This document shows positions 44,204 to 53,051 of a DNA stretch of 64,000 bases, in pieces; position 1 is the first letter of the stretch, and each line of letters opens with the position of its first letter. The notes below the pieces were generated by a model. The model was given only the letters and a program-made list of their open reading frames with translations, was not told the origin of the DNA and did not search any database. A program made the translations under genes and the position numbers. The DNA comes from Dinoroseobacter sp. (GTDB lineage: Bacteria > Pseudomonadota > Alphaproteobacteria > Rhodobacterales > Rhodobacteraceae). Location: contig JASJAW010000002.1 of NCBI GenBank assembly GCA_030066795.1, forward strand, positions 30,512-94,511, written 5' to 3'.

Positions 44204-45394
44204 ATGCTTGAGTTGAATTTCGATGAAGTGATTGACCGGCGCGCAGTTCCAGCGCTCAAGCACCATCGGCTTGTCTTGGGCGATGACGGGATGGATCTGT
44301 TTCCGGCAGGCGTCGCAGATATGGATTTCCGCGTTGCCCCCTGCATCGCTGAAGCCCTGGCCAAGCGTATGGCGCACGGGGTCTTCGGCTACGAAACCGT
44401 GCCTGACGGATTGATGCCGAATTTGGTTGCCTGGCTCAAGACGCGGCATGGCTGGGATGTCGATCCAGATCATATCCTGCGCGCGCCGAATGTGCTGAAT
44501 TCACTGGCCATGGCGGCAAACCTGTTCACCTCGCCAGGGGACGGCATCATAGTTCAACCACCTGTTTTCTTTGATTTCGCCGACATCATCATCGAGAATG
44601 GTCGCCGCATTGTCGAAAACCCTCTTATCTTGCGAGACAGTCGCTACGTAATGGATTTCGAGGGGCTGGAGCGGGTTTCAAGCGACCCAAATACGCGGAT
44701 GATCTTCCTGTGCAATCCGCATAATCCAATCGGTCGTGTTTGGAGCCGAGAAGAGCTCTCGAGGCTTGGTGATATCTGCCGCCGCCATAAGGTTCTGGTT
44801 TTCTCGGACGAGATCCACGGCGATATCACATTTAGCGGCCACCGCTACACCCCGTTTTCCACGGTGTCCAAGGCGGACGCGCAGAATTCGATCACGTGCC
44901 TGTCACCAGCCAAAAGCTTCAATATCGCCGCCTGTTGCGCGGCCTTCACGATTGTGCCGGAGGACAGCCACCGCAAGGCATTCAAAGCAGAAAACAGCCG
45001 TCTGACCGTCAACAAGAACAACGCGTTTGCGTCTGTCGCAATGGAAGCAGCCTATGCGGAAGGTGGTCCTTGGTTGAATGCTGCGTTGGAATACATCAGC
45101 GGCAATCTCGACATTGTCAGAACCCGCCTCGATTCCATTCCGAAGGTGAGCCTCATCGAGCCAGAAGGCACATTCCTTCTGTGGCTCGACTTCCGTGAGC
45201 TTGGCCTTTGTCCTGATGGATTGACAGCGTTTCTGCGACAAGAGGCGGGTTGGGCCATAACGCGCGGAATTGCCTTTGGAGCCCAGGGAGCCGGATTTGG
45301 TCGCCTGAACATCGCTTGTCCAAGGGGCAAGCTTTCGCAGGCAATGTATAACCTGGAACGTGCGGTTGCCGGCCGCGACAAGCATGTTACATGA
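44204..45394 (+). CDS. MalY/PatB-type PLP C-S lyase (putative cystathionine beta-lyase)
   Basis: 396 aa, fold-type I aminotransferase-like. The pyridoxal-binding Lys237 is in SPAKSFN, Asp202 (FSDEIHGDI) contacts the pyridine nitrogen, NPHNPIGRVW is the usual substrate loop, and the N-terminal WxADMDF-like segment reads GVADMDFRVAP. These mark the MalY/PatB subgroup, whose members cleave C-S bonds of cystathionine or S-alkyl cysteines to pyruvate, ammonia and a thiol. AAGGA lies eight bases before the ATG. It converges on dddL, so a sulfur-metabolism context is plausible. Confidence 0.88.
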   Translation: MLELNFDEVIDRRAVPALKHHRLVLGDDGMDLFPAGVADMDFRVAPCIAEALAKRMAHGVFGYETVPDGLMPNLVAWLKTRHGWDVDPDHILRAPNVLNSLAMAANLFTSPGDGIIVQPPVFFDFADIIIENGRRIVENPLILRDSRYVMDFEGLERVSSDPNTRMIFLCNPHNPIGRVWSREELSRLGDICRRHKVLVFSDEIHGDITFSGHRYTPFSTVSKADAQNSITCLSPAKSFNIAACCAAFTIVPEDSHRKAFKAENSRLTVNKNNAFASVAMEAAYAEGGPWLNAALEYISGNLDIVRTRLDSIPKVSLIEPEGTFLLWLDFRELGLCPDGLTAFLRQEAGWAITRGIAFGAQGAGFGRLNIACPRGKLSQAMYNLERAVAGRDKHVT

Positions 45395-45601
45395 TAAACA
45401 CGTCTTAAACATCTGAAATAAATACCTTTAACGCGCTAACAGACCTCCCGGCGCCATGGTGTTGCGGTTTGGACCTGTAACCGTCGTTTCGTAATTCTCG
45501 TGTTGGCCAGGTTGCAGCGAGCGGCGGCACTGTTCGCAGGTTGAAGGTCGAAATGGGCAAAGACCGCCTCGCCAATCTGCGTATTCTGGCTCAAAAAAGC
45601 T

Positions 45602-46282
45602 TTATGACCTGACCTTTGTCTTCCGTGTACCAGTCAATCGCATGTTCGGGTTTTTCAGACGCTCCTCCGGCCCCGTCCACGCATATGCCAGAAGGCATGG
45701 CTCACGATCTCCTGTGGTAATTCTGTGCTCGTCGCCGGACCGGTTCAGTATCAGAGATCCTGGTGCAAATACCGCAGCATTGTTTTCAGACCATGCCCCC
45801 GCCACCGAAATATAGCTTTCTTCGATCTCCTGGTGACTGTGCTGCGGGTAGGTCGTGCTCGGCGCGAACAGAACAAAACCAAGGATAAGGTTTTCGCACT
45901 GGACAGGTCCCTGAGGGCCGAGGATCTCACAATATGCGTACTTTTGGCTAAGCGCTTTTGAAATACGCTCGTAGCCATACTCCCAGGTCAGTTCATCCCG
46001 TACCTCGCGCAAAGCGCGGGCCATGCCTTGCATCGCGGCCCGCTCCCCCAAATCCAATGCGCGGGCCAAATGGGCTGTGACTGGTTTCACATCGCGAGCC
46101 CTCGGAAGTATGTCAGGGTTGCGTGCCATCGCCGCAGACAAGCGGTCACGTACCGTTCTGCGATGCGCCCGGATCGCGGGACTACCTCCGGCGGAACCAT
46201 GGCGATAGAGCGCATCGAACTCCCGCAGCAGGTAGACCCAGTTTGGACTGTCCTTCAGGCGAGGGACGGTCAGTGTTGTCAT
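45602..46282 (-). CDS. dddL: Dimethylsulfoniopropionate lyase DddL
   Basis: 226 aa, the usual DddL length. DddL splits DMSP into dimethyl sulfide and acrylate. The C-terminal cupin has motif 1 as YPQHSHQEIEESY, giving His148, His150, a Glu and Tyr157 as metal and catalytic residues, and motif 2 as GSLILNRSGDEHR with His186. The flanking ILGFVLFAPSTTYPQHSH and GAWSENNAAVFAPGSLI are specific to DddL rather than to DddQ, DddW or DddK. The N-terminal helical part (LLREFDALYRHGSAGGS) is also typical. It converges on the malY-like gene. This gene is strong evidence for a marine roseobacter. Confidence 0.93.
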   Translation of the reverse strand: MTTLTVPRLKDSPNWVYLLREFDALYRHGSAGGSPAIRAHRRTVRDRLSAAMARNPDILPRARDVKPVTAHLARALDLGERAAMQGMARALREVRDELTWEYGYERISKALSQKYAYCEILGPQGPVQCENLILGFVLFAPSTTYPQHSHQEIEESYISVAGAWSENNAAVFAPGSLILNRSGDEHRITTGDREPCLLAYAWTGPEERLKNPNMRLTGTRKTKVRS

Positions 46283-46415
46283 GTAACGGACCTCTGTCGT
46301 GGCAATTTTTTAGTTTAGGGCCGTCCTAACAAAGAGACCCGTCGCAAAGAACCCTTATCTGGCGACAAGCGATCGCAAAAACTCCAACCGAGTTTCCAGA
46401 GCCGGCGCGCCCGGA

Positions 46416-46574
46416 TCAATACGCGACAGGCGGTGCGCAATCGCCAGTGTCGAGTGTTTTGACCGCATCATCTGGGCCGCACTCTTCTCCGGAAATCGGG
46501 TATGTGTTCTGATCTTCGCATCCCGCCAGTATCATTGGCACGCAAAGAACTGCTGTTAAAAATACCTGTTTCAT
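46416..46574 (-). CDS. Small lipoprotein
   Basis: 52 aa. The signal peptide ends in lipobox MILAGCED, leaving a mature peptide of about 34 residues with two further Cys (EECGPDD, GDCAPPV) that could pair. GGAGG lies about six bases before the ATG at 46574; an earlier in-frame start would put polar residues ahead of the signal. It is not recognised. It lies upstream of dddL on the same strand, but 133 bp separate them. Confidence 0.68.
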   Translation of the reverse strand: MKQVFLTAVLCVPMILAGCEDQNTYPISGEECGPDDAVKTLDTGDCAPPVAY

Positions 46575-46890
46575 GTCCACCTCCCCAGGCAATGCTCTCT
46601 CCCACAACGGTAGGCAAGCTGGGCTGCACTGCTTTGATGTTGATCAAGTGTTGGTGGCTCCGGTTTGCTTAGACTGGTTGTCGGGTAGGCTTAAATGGCC
46701 ATGTACTCGTTCGGTTATAGATGGCCACAGCAAGGTGCCGAACTGGCTTCACAACCTTGAGTGACTGGCCGCTGTGGTCGTCAAAAAGCGGGTATCGGAA
46801 CTCCTGACTGAGCCCTACTCTCTGTAATGGAATCTCACGGCCTCAAGTCGTGCGGCTTTCCTCAACTTCAATGGCCATGAGCCCGGGACA
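46575..46890. other. Intergenic region
   Basis: About 315 bases between the divergent small lipoprotein and the CDP-alcohol phosphatidyltransferase genes. No gene with a credible start, no repeat and no RNA was seen. Control regions for both flanking genes must lie here. Confidence 0.4.
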
Positions 46891-47463
46891 GTGTACGCGC
46901 ACATACCCAACATTCTGTCACTCTACAGGCTTGCCGCCTCCCCGATCGCTCTCTGGATGGCTTTTGCGGGTCAACGCGAGGCGTTTTTCATGCTCATCAT
47001 TGTCAGCCTGGTGAGCGATCTTGTTGATGGCCCGATCGCGCGACGCATCGGACGAGTGTCACGGTTCGGCGCAAAAGCCGACACGGTTGCCGATGCTTTT
47101 ACGCTGATTGCGGGGATTACCGGGCTGGTCATTCTGGAGCCGCAGGTATTCGAGGGTCACTATGACTGGATGGTCGCGTTTCTGATGAGTTATGCAGCAG
47201 CTGCCTGCGCATCTCTGCTCAAGTTCGGCAGATTGCCCGCGTACCATTTGTACTCCTCCAAAACCGCAGCGTTTGGCGCGGGTGTTTTCTTTGTATCTCT
47301 GTATTTGTTGGGTTTTTCGCACGCTTTCTTCCTTGGCGTTCTGTGCCTCGGCATCCTCGCAAATTCAGAGTCGTTGCTGGTCACGCTTCGGTTGACCCGC
47401 GCCCGGACAGACATCCGAAGTTTTTTCGATCTGCTGAGAGCCAATGACGACGGACGCGCATAA
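46891..47463 (+). CDS. CDP-alcohol phosphatidyltransferase family protein
   Basis: 190 aa with about six membrane helices. The family signature DGxxARx8Gx3Dx3D is complete: DGPIARRIGRVSRFGAKADT continuing to VAD (about residues 50-70). The family makes phospholipids such as phosphatidylglycerol phosphate, cardiolipin or phosphatidylcholine from CDP-diacylglycerol. The exact alcohol acceptor cannot be told from the sequence. A GTG is the only start that reads through the first helix. It converges on the acyl-CoA synthetase. Confidence 0.88.
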   Translation: MYAHIPNILSLYRLAASPIALWMAFAGQREAFFMLIIVSLVSDLVDGPIARRIGRVSRFGAKADTVADAFTLIAGITGLVILEPQVFEGHYDWMVAFLMSYAAAACASLLKFGRLPAYHLYSSKTAAFGAGVFFVSLYLLGFSHAFFLGVLCLGILANSESLLVTLRLTRARTDIRSFFDLLRANDDGRA

Positions 47464-47582
47464 TACAACTTTAGTTGGCAGTCTCTTTCCAGACGCCTCG
47501 GCGGCGGGGTCGCGTACGGATGAAGCCATCGCTGGGCTGTAGCGAAGCGCTATCAAACATCTGCGCTAAGTGCGCAAATACC

Positions 47583-47600
47583 AGCCGGTCCTGACCGGCT
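47583..47600. repeat. Perfect inverted repeat between convergent genes
   Basis: AGCCGGTC, two bases, GACCGGCT: a perfect 8-bp dyad. It lies about 10 bases beyond the acyl-CoA synthetase stop on that gene's transcript. It would form a strong hairpin but has no T tract, so it may protect the 3' end or assist Rho-dependent termination. Confidence 0.5.
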
Positions 47601-47610
47601 CGACTTAGAG

Positions 47611-49440
47611 CTATCTGGAAGTACCGGCCGAAGTGCCTCTTGCGTCATCAATGCCATATATCGCCGCGACTTCTTTCTGGTAATGCGCCAAGACTTGAGG
47701 TCGCCGCACTTTCAGGGTCGGCGTGACCAGGCCGTTTTCCGGCAGCCAGTCTTCAAAGTCTGCATGGTAGGCTCGGATCTGCTGGTGTGCGGGCAGATGC
47801 TTCAGGCAGCCTTTGATCTGATCCATGATCACATCCGCTGATGCAGATGCATTGGGCGCCTTTTCATCCAAACGGGAGTCAACAGCAAGATCATGCCAGA
47901 CCTCGCGGTTAAGAACGACAACCGCAGACAGAAAGGACTGCCCGTCTCCTACAACGCAAGTCGCAGAAAACAAAGAATTCGCGTCAAGCGCGGCCTCAAT
48001 GGGCTCGGGATTGACGTTCTCCCCATTGGACATAACGAGCAGGTTCTTCAGCCGCCCCGTGACGTAGAGACGGTCGTCCCGCAATTCGCCAAGATCGCCA
48101 GTGGCGAGCCACCCATCTGCGTCAATCGTTTCGGCCGTCTGATCCAGCCCTTCCCAATACCCCGACATGAGCGAGGGCGAGCGCACAAGTATTTCGCTTG
48201 CATCTGAAAGCTTCACGGAGATCCCGGGCAGCGCATATCCCACTGATCCTGGAAGGTAGTCGTCGAGCAGAGAGCCGCTCACCACCGGGCCAGCCTCGGT
48301 TAAGCCGTATCCCTCCACCAGTGGAACACCTAGACCGACCAGATCCTGGCCCATCTCTCGCGCGATTGCGGCGCCGCCAGAGACCGCGATGCGGAGTCGG
48401 CCACCGAATGACTTTTTGACCTTGCGCACCACCAAGCCATTCAGAACCGGCCAAATCAAACGCTCGAAGACGTTTGGCCCTGGTCCTACCCCGGCACGCG
48501 CGGCGAAGCGCCGCCATCCGATCTTTGCGGTTCGTTCGAGCATCGCGCTTTTCAAGGGGCTTGCCGCGCTTTCCCTACGGGCCGCAACAAGAATGGATTC
48601 GTAGAGCCTCGGCACAGCAATAATGACCGTTGGGCGGATCGTCGCGAGGTCTTGCCGCACACGCAACAACGATTGCGCATATGCAACGCAAGATCCGGTC
48701 ATCACTGGAAGAACGTACCCAAGCGTCCGCTCAAACGCATGGGTGAGTGGCAGGATCGAAAGAAAGACGTCTTCCAGCCCGGGCGGCACGACTTCCCGGG
48801 TGGCCTCCGCATTCGCCAGGATCGCGCGGTGAGAAAGCATGGCGCCCTTGGGGTTTCCCGTTGTACCGGAAGTATAGACGAGCGCAGCAGTCGCTGCGGG
48901 ATCGAGCATCATGTCTTCATGCATTGGAACATCCCGCTTCAGGACCTCTGAAAACAGAGCGATGGGGGATCTCGTCAGCGGTTGCATCCGCTGTCCGGGA
49001 TTTCGGATCCAAACCTCGGTCAGAAATGACCGGTCAGGAAGATGTTTCTCAATCTCCGCCCATTGCGCGTCGGTTTCGACCAGAACAACACGGGGCCGCG
49101 CATCCGAAATCACATATGCAATATTTGCCGGCGTATCGCTTGCGTACAGACCGACAACAGGAAGTCCGCGCTTGTGCGCGGCCATGTCGAAAGTCACCCA
49201 GTCGACGCTGTTCCCAATCAGAATTGCGACCCGGTCGCCCGGCTCTAAACCAAGACTTGAAAATACATCTGCAAGTTTTTCTGCTCGCTGGAGAATTTGG
49301 CGCCATGATAACCCGATCCAGTCCCGCTGGGCGCGGTCGAATTCCCGGAACGCAATCTTGTCCGGCGAGCGGCGAGCGCGTTCGCGCAGTAGCCCAAACA
49401 GCGTGCCCGCAGTGTCTACAGAGATCGGGGTCTCCAGCAT
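47611..49440 (-). CDS. Long-chain fatty acid--CoA ligase (AMP-forming)
   Basis: 609 aa. The ANL-superfamily core motifs are LVYTSGTTGNPKGAMLSH (AMP/P-loop), GYGLTEAGPVVS, WLATGDLGEL and the linker GRLKNLLVMSNGENV. This last form (K-N-L-L-V-x-S-x-G-E-N) is typical of the long, FAA/ACSBG-like acyl-CoA synthetases. It activates long-chain fatty acids for degradation or lipid synthesis. The ATG at 49440 fits the family N-terminus. No beta-oxidation gene adjoins it in this window. Confidence 0.92.
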   Translation of the reverse strand: MLETPISVDTAGTLFGLLRERARRSPDKIAFREFDRAQRDWIGLSWRQILQRAEKLADVFSSLGLEPGDRVAILIGNSVDWVTFDMAAHKRGLPVVGLYASDTPANIAYVISDARPRVVLVETDAQWAEIEKHLPDRSFLTEVWIRNPGQRMQPLTRSPIALFSEVLKRDVPMHEDMMLDPAATAALVYTSGTTGNPKGAMLSHRAILANAEATREVVPPGLEDVFLSILPLTHAFERTLGYVLPVMTGSCVAYAQSLLRVRQDLATIRPTVIIAVPRLYESILVAARRESAASPLKSAMLERTAKIGWRRFAARAGVGPGPNVFERLIWPVLNGLVVRKVKKSFGGRLRIAVSGGAAIAREMGQDLVGLGVPLVEGYGLTEAGPVVSGSLLDDYLPGSVGYALPGISVKLSDASEILVRSPSLMSGYWEGLDQTAETIDADGWLATGDLGELRDDRLYVTGRLKNLLVMSNGENVNPEPIEAALDANSLFSATCVVGDGQSFLSAVVVLNREVWHDLAVDSRLDEKAPNASASADVIMDQIKGCLKHLPAHQQIRAYHADFEDWLPENGLVTPTLKVRRPQVLAHYQKEVAAIYGIDDARGTSAGTSR

Positions 49441-49743
49441 GTCCTCCCACCGCGCTTGTCATTCCGCAAACACTGCTAAAGGCGAAGCCGCCTGAGTGTT
49501 CTTTGTGCAAATGCGTAGGTTCATACTCGATCACGAAGTGGAATTTTGCTCCTTGACCTCAATCAAGCCGCTTGACTAGCGCTGACCAAATGCGACGTGC
49601 GCATCTGCTTATTGCTAGACATGATCATCGGATGAAAAGAGTTAACCGTACTGTGTCGGCATACGGATGAGGTGTCAGCTTGGTTGCTGAGGGCTCGGGA
49701 AAACCCCTCAGAAAAACTGGTTAGCGGTGATTTATCGCGTGTC
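49441..49743. other. Intergenic region upstream of the acyl-CoA synthetase
   Basis: About 300 bases on the 5' side of the acyl-CoA synthetase gene and 3' of the YqhA-type gene. No open frame with a credible start, no hairpin with a T tract, and no operator I recognise. Confidence 0.4.
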
Positions 49744-50238
49744 CTACCTGGTGTTACCAGACAACCACATACTTGCTGCGATGAGGAAAATAGAGCCCGG
49801 GAGCGCCAGAAGCGAGAATTCGAACTCCTCAATTTCGAGCCATGCAACCCGTACGAAATAGACAGCCAGAACGACTATGACGACGTGCATCAGGGACGCC
49901 TTGAGTTCGGCAATACTCTCGGGGACCAGTACTTCCGGAACTTCAGCCTTCTCCGGCTTATGCGAAAGAAACACCAAGATGAGTATTCCGTAGCCGAAGG
50001 TAAACAGCGCAAAAGCGATTAGAAAGGCATCCAACGCTTCCAGTGCGCGAACGATGAACACGTCAGATGGCCCCGCCACGTCGATTACATTGGCTGGCAT
50101 CGAACCTGTAAAGTAGTCCCAGACACCACGGACCATCTTTTCAACACCAATATATGTGAGCGCGATTGCTCCTATGAACGAAGTAAGCACCATAATCAGC
50201 GACACATAGCGGGTACCACGAGTGATTGCGTCAAGCAT
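49744..50238 (-). CDS. YqhA/UPF0114-family membrane protein
   Basis: 164 aa with four hydrophobic helices. The opening RYVSLIMVLTSFIGAIAL and the central ALDAFLIAFALFTFGYGIL match the YqhA/UPF0114 family, which has no defined function. GGAGG lies about six bases before the ATG. It follows a membrane-fusion protein gene at a distance of 107 bp on the same strand and could be a last member of that operon, or independent. Confidence 0.85.
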   Translation of the reverse strand: MLDAITRGTRYVSLIMVLTSFIGAIALTYIGVEKMVRGVWDYFTGSMPANVIDVAGPSDVFIVRALEALDAFLIAFALFTFGYGILILVFLSHKPEKAEVPEVLVPESIAELKASLMHVVIVVLAVYFVRVAWLEIEEFEFSLLALPGSIFLIAASMWLSGNTR

Positions 50239-50345
50239 TGTAACCTCCGTTCTTTCCGCGCTGCTTGTCCAAATTTCTGCGAAGCGCGACTTAACAGTTC
50301 CGCGTCAACCTGACTGAGGTTTGGCCTCTCATCATGCGCCGACAA

Positions 50346-51569
50346 TCAGAAGAAGATTGCAGAAAACGGCAGGACCGTCGCCTGAATGCGAATTATCAAG
50401 GCATTGGTAATACCCAATCCATCCACAATTCTCAGCGCAACGGCTTTGACACCTGAAATTCCCTCAGTGCTAATCTCTTCTCTGTGGTTTGAATAAGCCA
50501 CGGCTTTACAACTGCTGCCTGGTGGAATGTCTGACGTATGCCCTTCAAAAACGGGCTCTAGTGCCGCCAGGATTGTCCCATTGCTCGCGCGCTGGCCAAC
50601 ATCCACAAGTTGATCAGACGCTCGGTATTGACCTGCAGCGATAGCTGGCTGGATGTCGGCGACGACCATCGGAAAAATCTCCAGAGGCCGTGTCGAGCAT
50701 GCGACTTCGGTCAACATCCCTATACTTAGAACCGTCGCACTAATCTGGTCGAAACCTGCCTGGAATCGCATTTCTCCGATTGAATCAGCGACAAGAACGC
50801 CTGCGGGTCTGAGCAATGGGTTCACGACATCGCCCACGCGTAGCTGGAACTGCTGCACCACCCCGTTAACACCTGCATAGATGGTAGACTTGGCGATCTG
50901 GGTTCTGGTTTCCTCCAGAGTTGCCTCAGCAACCTCGCGTCTGGCGGGAAGCAAGAGGTCGATTTCGTTTTCGATACTTACGATTTCAGCGACGGCTTCA
51001 TTCCGATCTTCAGAGAGAGAAAGAACCAAGGATCTTGCACGCTCAAGCTCCTGTTCACTCACAACATTCCGATTGTTAACTGCGACACGTTCCCTTCGGT
51101 CTAAGTCTTCAAGAGCTTGTGCGTAAGCGATCTCGGCCCTCGATAGCCGGGCCTTTGATGCACTCAACAACGCCCTAGAGATTTCCGTCTGCGCTTCGAT
51201 CTCAGCAAGTTGGCGCCGCGCTGTTTCCGCGCGCGCTTCCTCTTCCGAGGTATCCAACTTGAAAATTGGATCACCGCTTGAAACACGTTGGTTGTTTTCG
51301 ACGTAGACTTCGGTAACCCGCCCAGTCCTTTCCGACAGGATCGCGACAGTTCTGAAGAGTGACGTTACATTGCTGGTGCTTGGGTGGAAGTAGAAGATCA
51401 CGGTAATCAGCATGGCGGCAAGAATTGCGCAGGAGGTGATCCCCCACCGAAGCTCGTACCAAACACTGTAGATCGTAATTTCGTGACCCAGCCTTTTGCC
51501 TTGCCGGTACCGCCTGAAAAGGTAGTCGGGAAGAACAGTTACCAAGCCACAGAGAAAAAGTTCAATCAT
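50346..51569 (-). CDS. HlyD-type membrane-fusion protein (second adaptor of the cassette)
   Basis: 407 aa. After an N-terminal helix near residues 45-65 (ITSCAILAAMLITVIFYF), it has a biotinyl-lipoyl half (SERTGRVTEVYVENNQRVSSGDPIFKL), a long coiled coil (about residues 105-215), the matching second half (STIYAGVNGVVQQFQLRVGDVV) and a beta-barrel domain. This is the adaptor layout that joins inner-membrane pumps to outer-membrane channels. No pump gene is adjacent. The ATG overlaps the preceding small membrane-protein gene by 8 bp. Confidence 0.87.
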   Translation of the reverse strand: MIELFLCGLVTVLPDYLFRRYRQGKRLGHEITIYSVWYELRWGITSCAILAAMLITVIFYFHPSTSNVTSLFRTVAILSERTGRVTEVYVENNQRVSSGDPIFKLDTSEEEARAETARRQLAEIEAQTEISRALLSASKARLSRAEIAYAQALEDLDRRERVAVNNRNVVSEQELERARSLVLSLSEDRNEAVAEIVSIENEIDLLLPARREVAEATLEETRTQIAKSTIYAGVNGVVQQFQLRVGDVVNPLLRPAGVLVADSIGEMRFQAGFDQISATVLSIGMLTEVACSTRPLEIFPMVVADIQPAIAAGQYRASDQLVDVGQRASNGTILAALEPVFEGHTSDIPPGSSCKAVAYSNHREEISTEGISGVKAVALRIVDGLGITNALIIRIQATVLPFSAIFF

Positions 51570-51924
51570 CGCGGTGTACCTCGGACCGGTTATCGCGCGC
51601 GATAGCTTTGGTAGAGCGACCGGACTTGTTCAGCAGATCACCCACCGGGATCACAGCGAGCAAAAGTGCCGCAACCCAAAAGGAATGATTGAAGGTCAGA
51701 AGCGACAGAAGACCGAGGAGGCTGACGAGCTGCATTTGCACCTTGTCAGCGCCGGAGGCCATTTTTTCCGGGATGTTCTGAATTGCTGCGTATGCAACGC
51801 CAAAACCGAGTATCGCGACAATAAGAAACGCTGCGACCACAATATGGAGGTAATCATTTGCGCCCGGTGCGTTGACAAAGAACGGCAATACTTCGGGGTC
51901 GCTTACGAGTGGATTAAGGGTCAT
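51562..51924 (-). CDS. Three-helix inner-membrane protein, partner of the adaptor
   Basis: 120 aa, not recognised. It has three hydrophobic segments (YLHIVVAAFLIVAILGFGVAY, VSLLGLLSLLTFNHSFW, AALLLAVIPVGDLL) and a basic, polar tail. The ATG at 51924 has GGAGG upstream with nine bases between. It overlaps the HlyD-type adaptor by 8 bp, and so is translationally coupled. Small membrane proteins paired with HlyD-type adaptors occur in the YiaW/YiaV and YibI/YibH systems of E. coli; this could be an analogue. Confidence 0.65.
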   Translation of the reverse strand: MTLNPLVSDPEVLPFFVNAPGANDYLHIVVAAFLIVAILGFGVAYAAIQNIPEKMASGADKVQMQLVSLLGLLSLLTFNHSFWVAALLLAVIPVGDLLNKSGRSTKAIARDNRSEVHRDD

Positions 51925-51974
51925 GGTTGGCACCTCCCCAGGCTTGCTCTTGCCCATTTCAGGCTCGAAGACGG

Positions 51975-53039
51975 CTAGAACCGCATCGTCGCCCCAAACA
52001 CCGCGCGTTTCAGATACTCACTTGCCGTTAGGTCGAAGTTGAGGTTCCATCTCCGGCTGACACCGAGCGAAAACCCAACTGTACCGCTCCACGGCGAGAT
52101 GTTCTTCTGGCGCGCCTCAAAGCGAATAGAGAGGTTCTGACCCGCTGGCAGCAGCCCATCTGGAGACGTGGCTGTGCCGCGGATGATATTGTCGGAGTAG
52201 GTGTAGTTAACGCCGACATAGGGTGTCAGAGTCGCGCCAGACTCCAGAGTTATCAGTCGCCCGTATTTCGCACCAACGGTGGCAACTTCGATCACCGACT
52301 CGGCTGTCGCCTTGCGGCTGTCACTAAAGGTGTAACTGCCGTTGAATGTCGCAACATTCTTTCCCCAGTTCTTAACACCCACGAGACCCAGCGTGTACGT
52401 GTCAGAGTCGATATTTGCTGTGAAAGGCCATGTTACGGTACCGCAGGGATTGCGTGGTGGGCATGGGTTGATGACCGGAGGCAGTGGCAGACTGTCAATA
52501 AACTCATCGACATCTACTGATACTTGGATGTCCGAACCGCCCGTCACCCGCCCTTTTGAGATAAAGGCATTCATGAAGGGCAGCACCCAGGCGTCCAATT
52601 TGAATTGCCCCGCGTCGGTTTCGCTCTCGACGTTATTGAAGGAGACGAACGGTGTGCTGACGAGCTCCGTCCCTTGCGGCGGCGGGCCGGCGAGGCTCAG
52701 CGCCACGCTCAGGTCAGAGATCGCCGCTTTTTGCCAATTGTAGATGTAGAGCGCGGACGCCCCGTAGGGTTCGGGCATTATTATGCCCTTCTGAGCCGCT
52801 TCGGCGCCCAGGAACGGCAATCGTCGCTCATACTCATAAGGCTCGCCAATGGGCTCCAGTTCGTACAATCCGCGCGGCACGCGCACCGGGAAAGGGAAGT
52901 TCTCGAAACCTTGCACGATCGGTGTCGGTTGAGGGCTTTCACCTTCGACCTCTTCATCCTGCGCGAACGCGCCTTGTCCGCACAGACTCAAAACAGCTGC
53001 AGCGAAGAGCGATTTCTTTAGCAGATGCCCTACAATCAT
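51975..53039 (-). CDS. Outer-membrane beta-barrel protein (first barrel)
   Basis: 354 aa with a signal peptide (cleavage near AFA|QDE). The mature protein opens with a Pro- and Glu-rich stretch, has alternating amphipathic strands throughout, and ends with an aromatic C-terminal Phe (GATMRF), the usual outer-membrane insertion signal. The four strands before the end (TLTPYVGVNYTYSD, LSIRFEARQKN, GTVGFSLGVSRRW, NLNFDLTAS) read as a barrel. It carries one Cys pair (NPCPPRNPC). It lies 50 bp ahead of the small membrane-protein gene. No known porin family is recognised. Confidence 0.78.
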   Translation of the reverse strand: MIVGHLLKKSLFAAAVLSLCGQGAFAQDEEVEGESPQPTPIVQGFENFPFPVRVPRGLYELEPIGEPYEYERRLPFLGAEAAQKGIIMPEPYGASALYIYNWQKAAISDLSVALSLAGPPPQGTELVSTPFVSFNNVESETDAGQFKLDAWVLPFMNAFISKGRVTGGSDIQVSVDVDEFIDSLPLPPVINPCPPRNPCGTVTWPFTANIDSDTYTLGLVGVKNWGKNVATFNGSYTFSDSRKATAESVIEVATVGAKYGRLITLESGATLTPYVGVNYTYSDNIIRGTATSPDGLLPAGQNLSIRFEARQKNISPWSGTVGFSLGVSRRWNLNFDLTASEYLKRAVFGATMRF

Positions 53040-53051
53040 CGTCTCGCTCCA

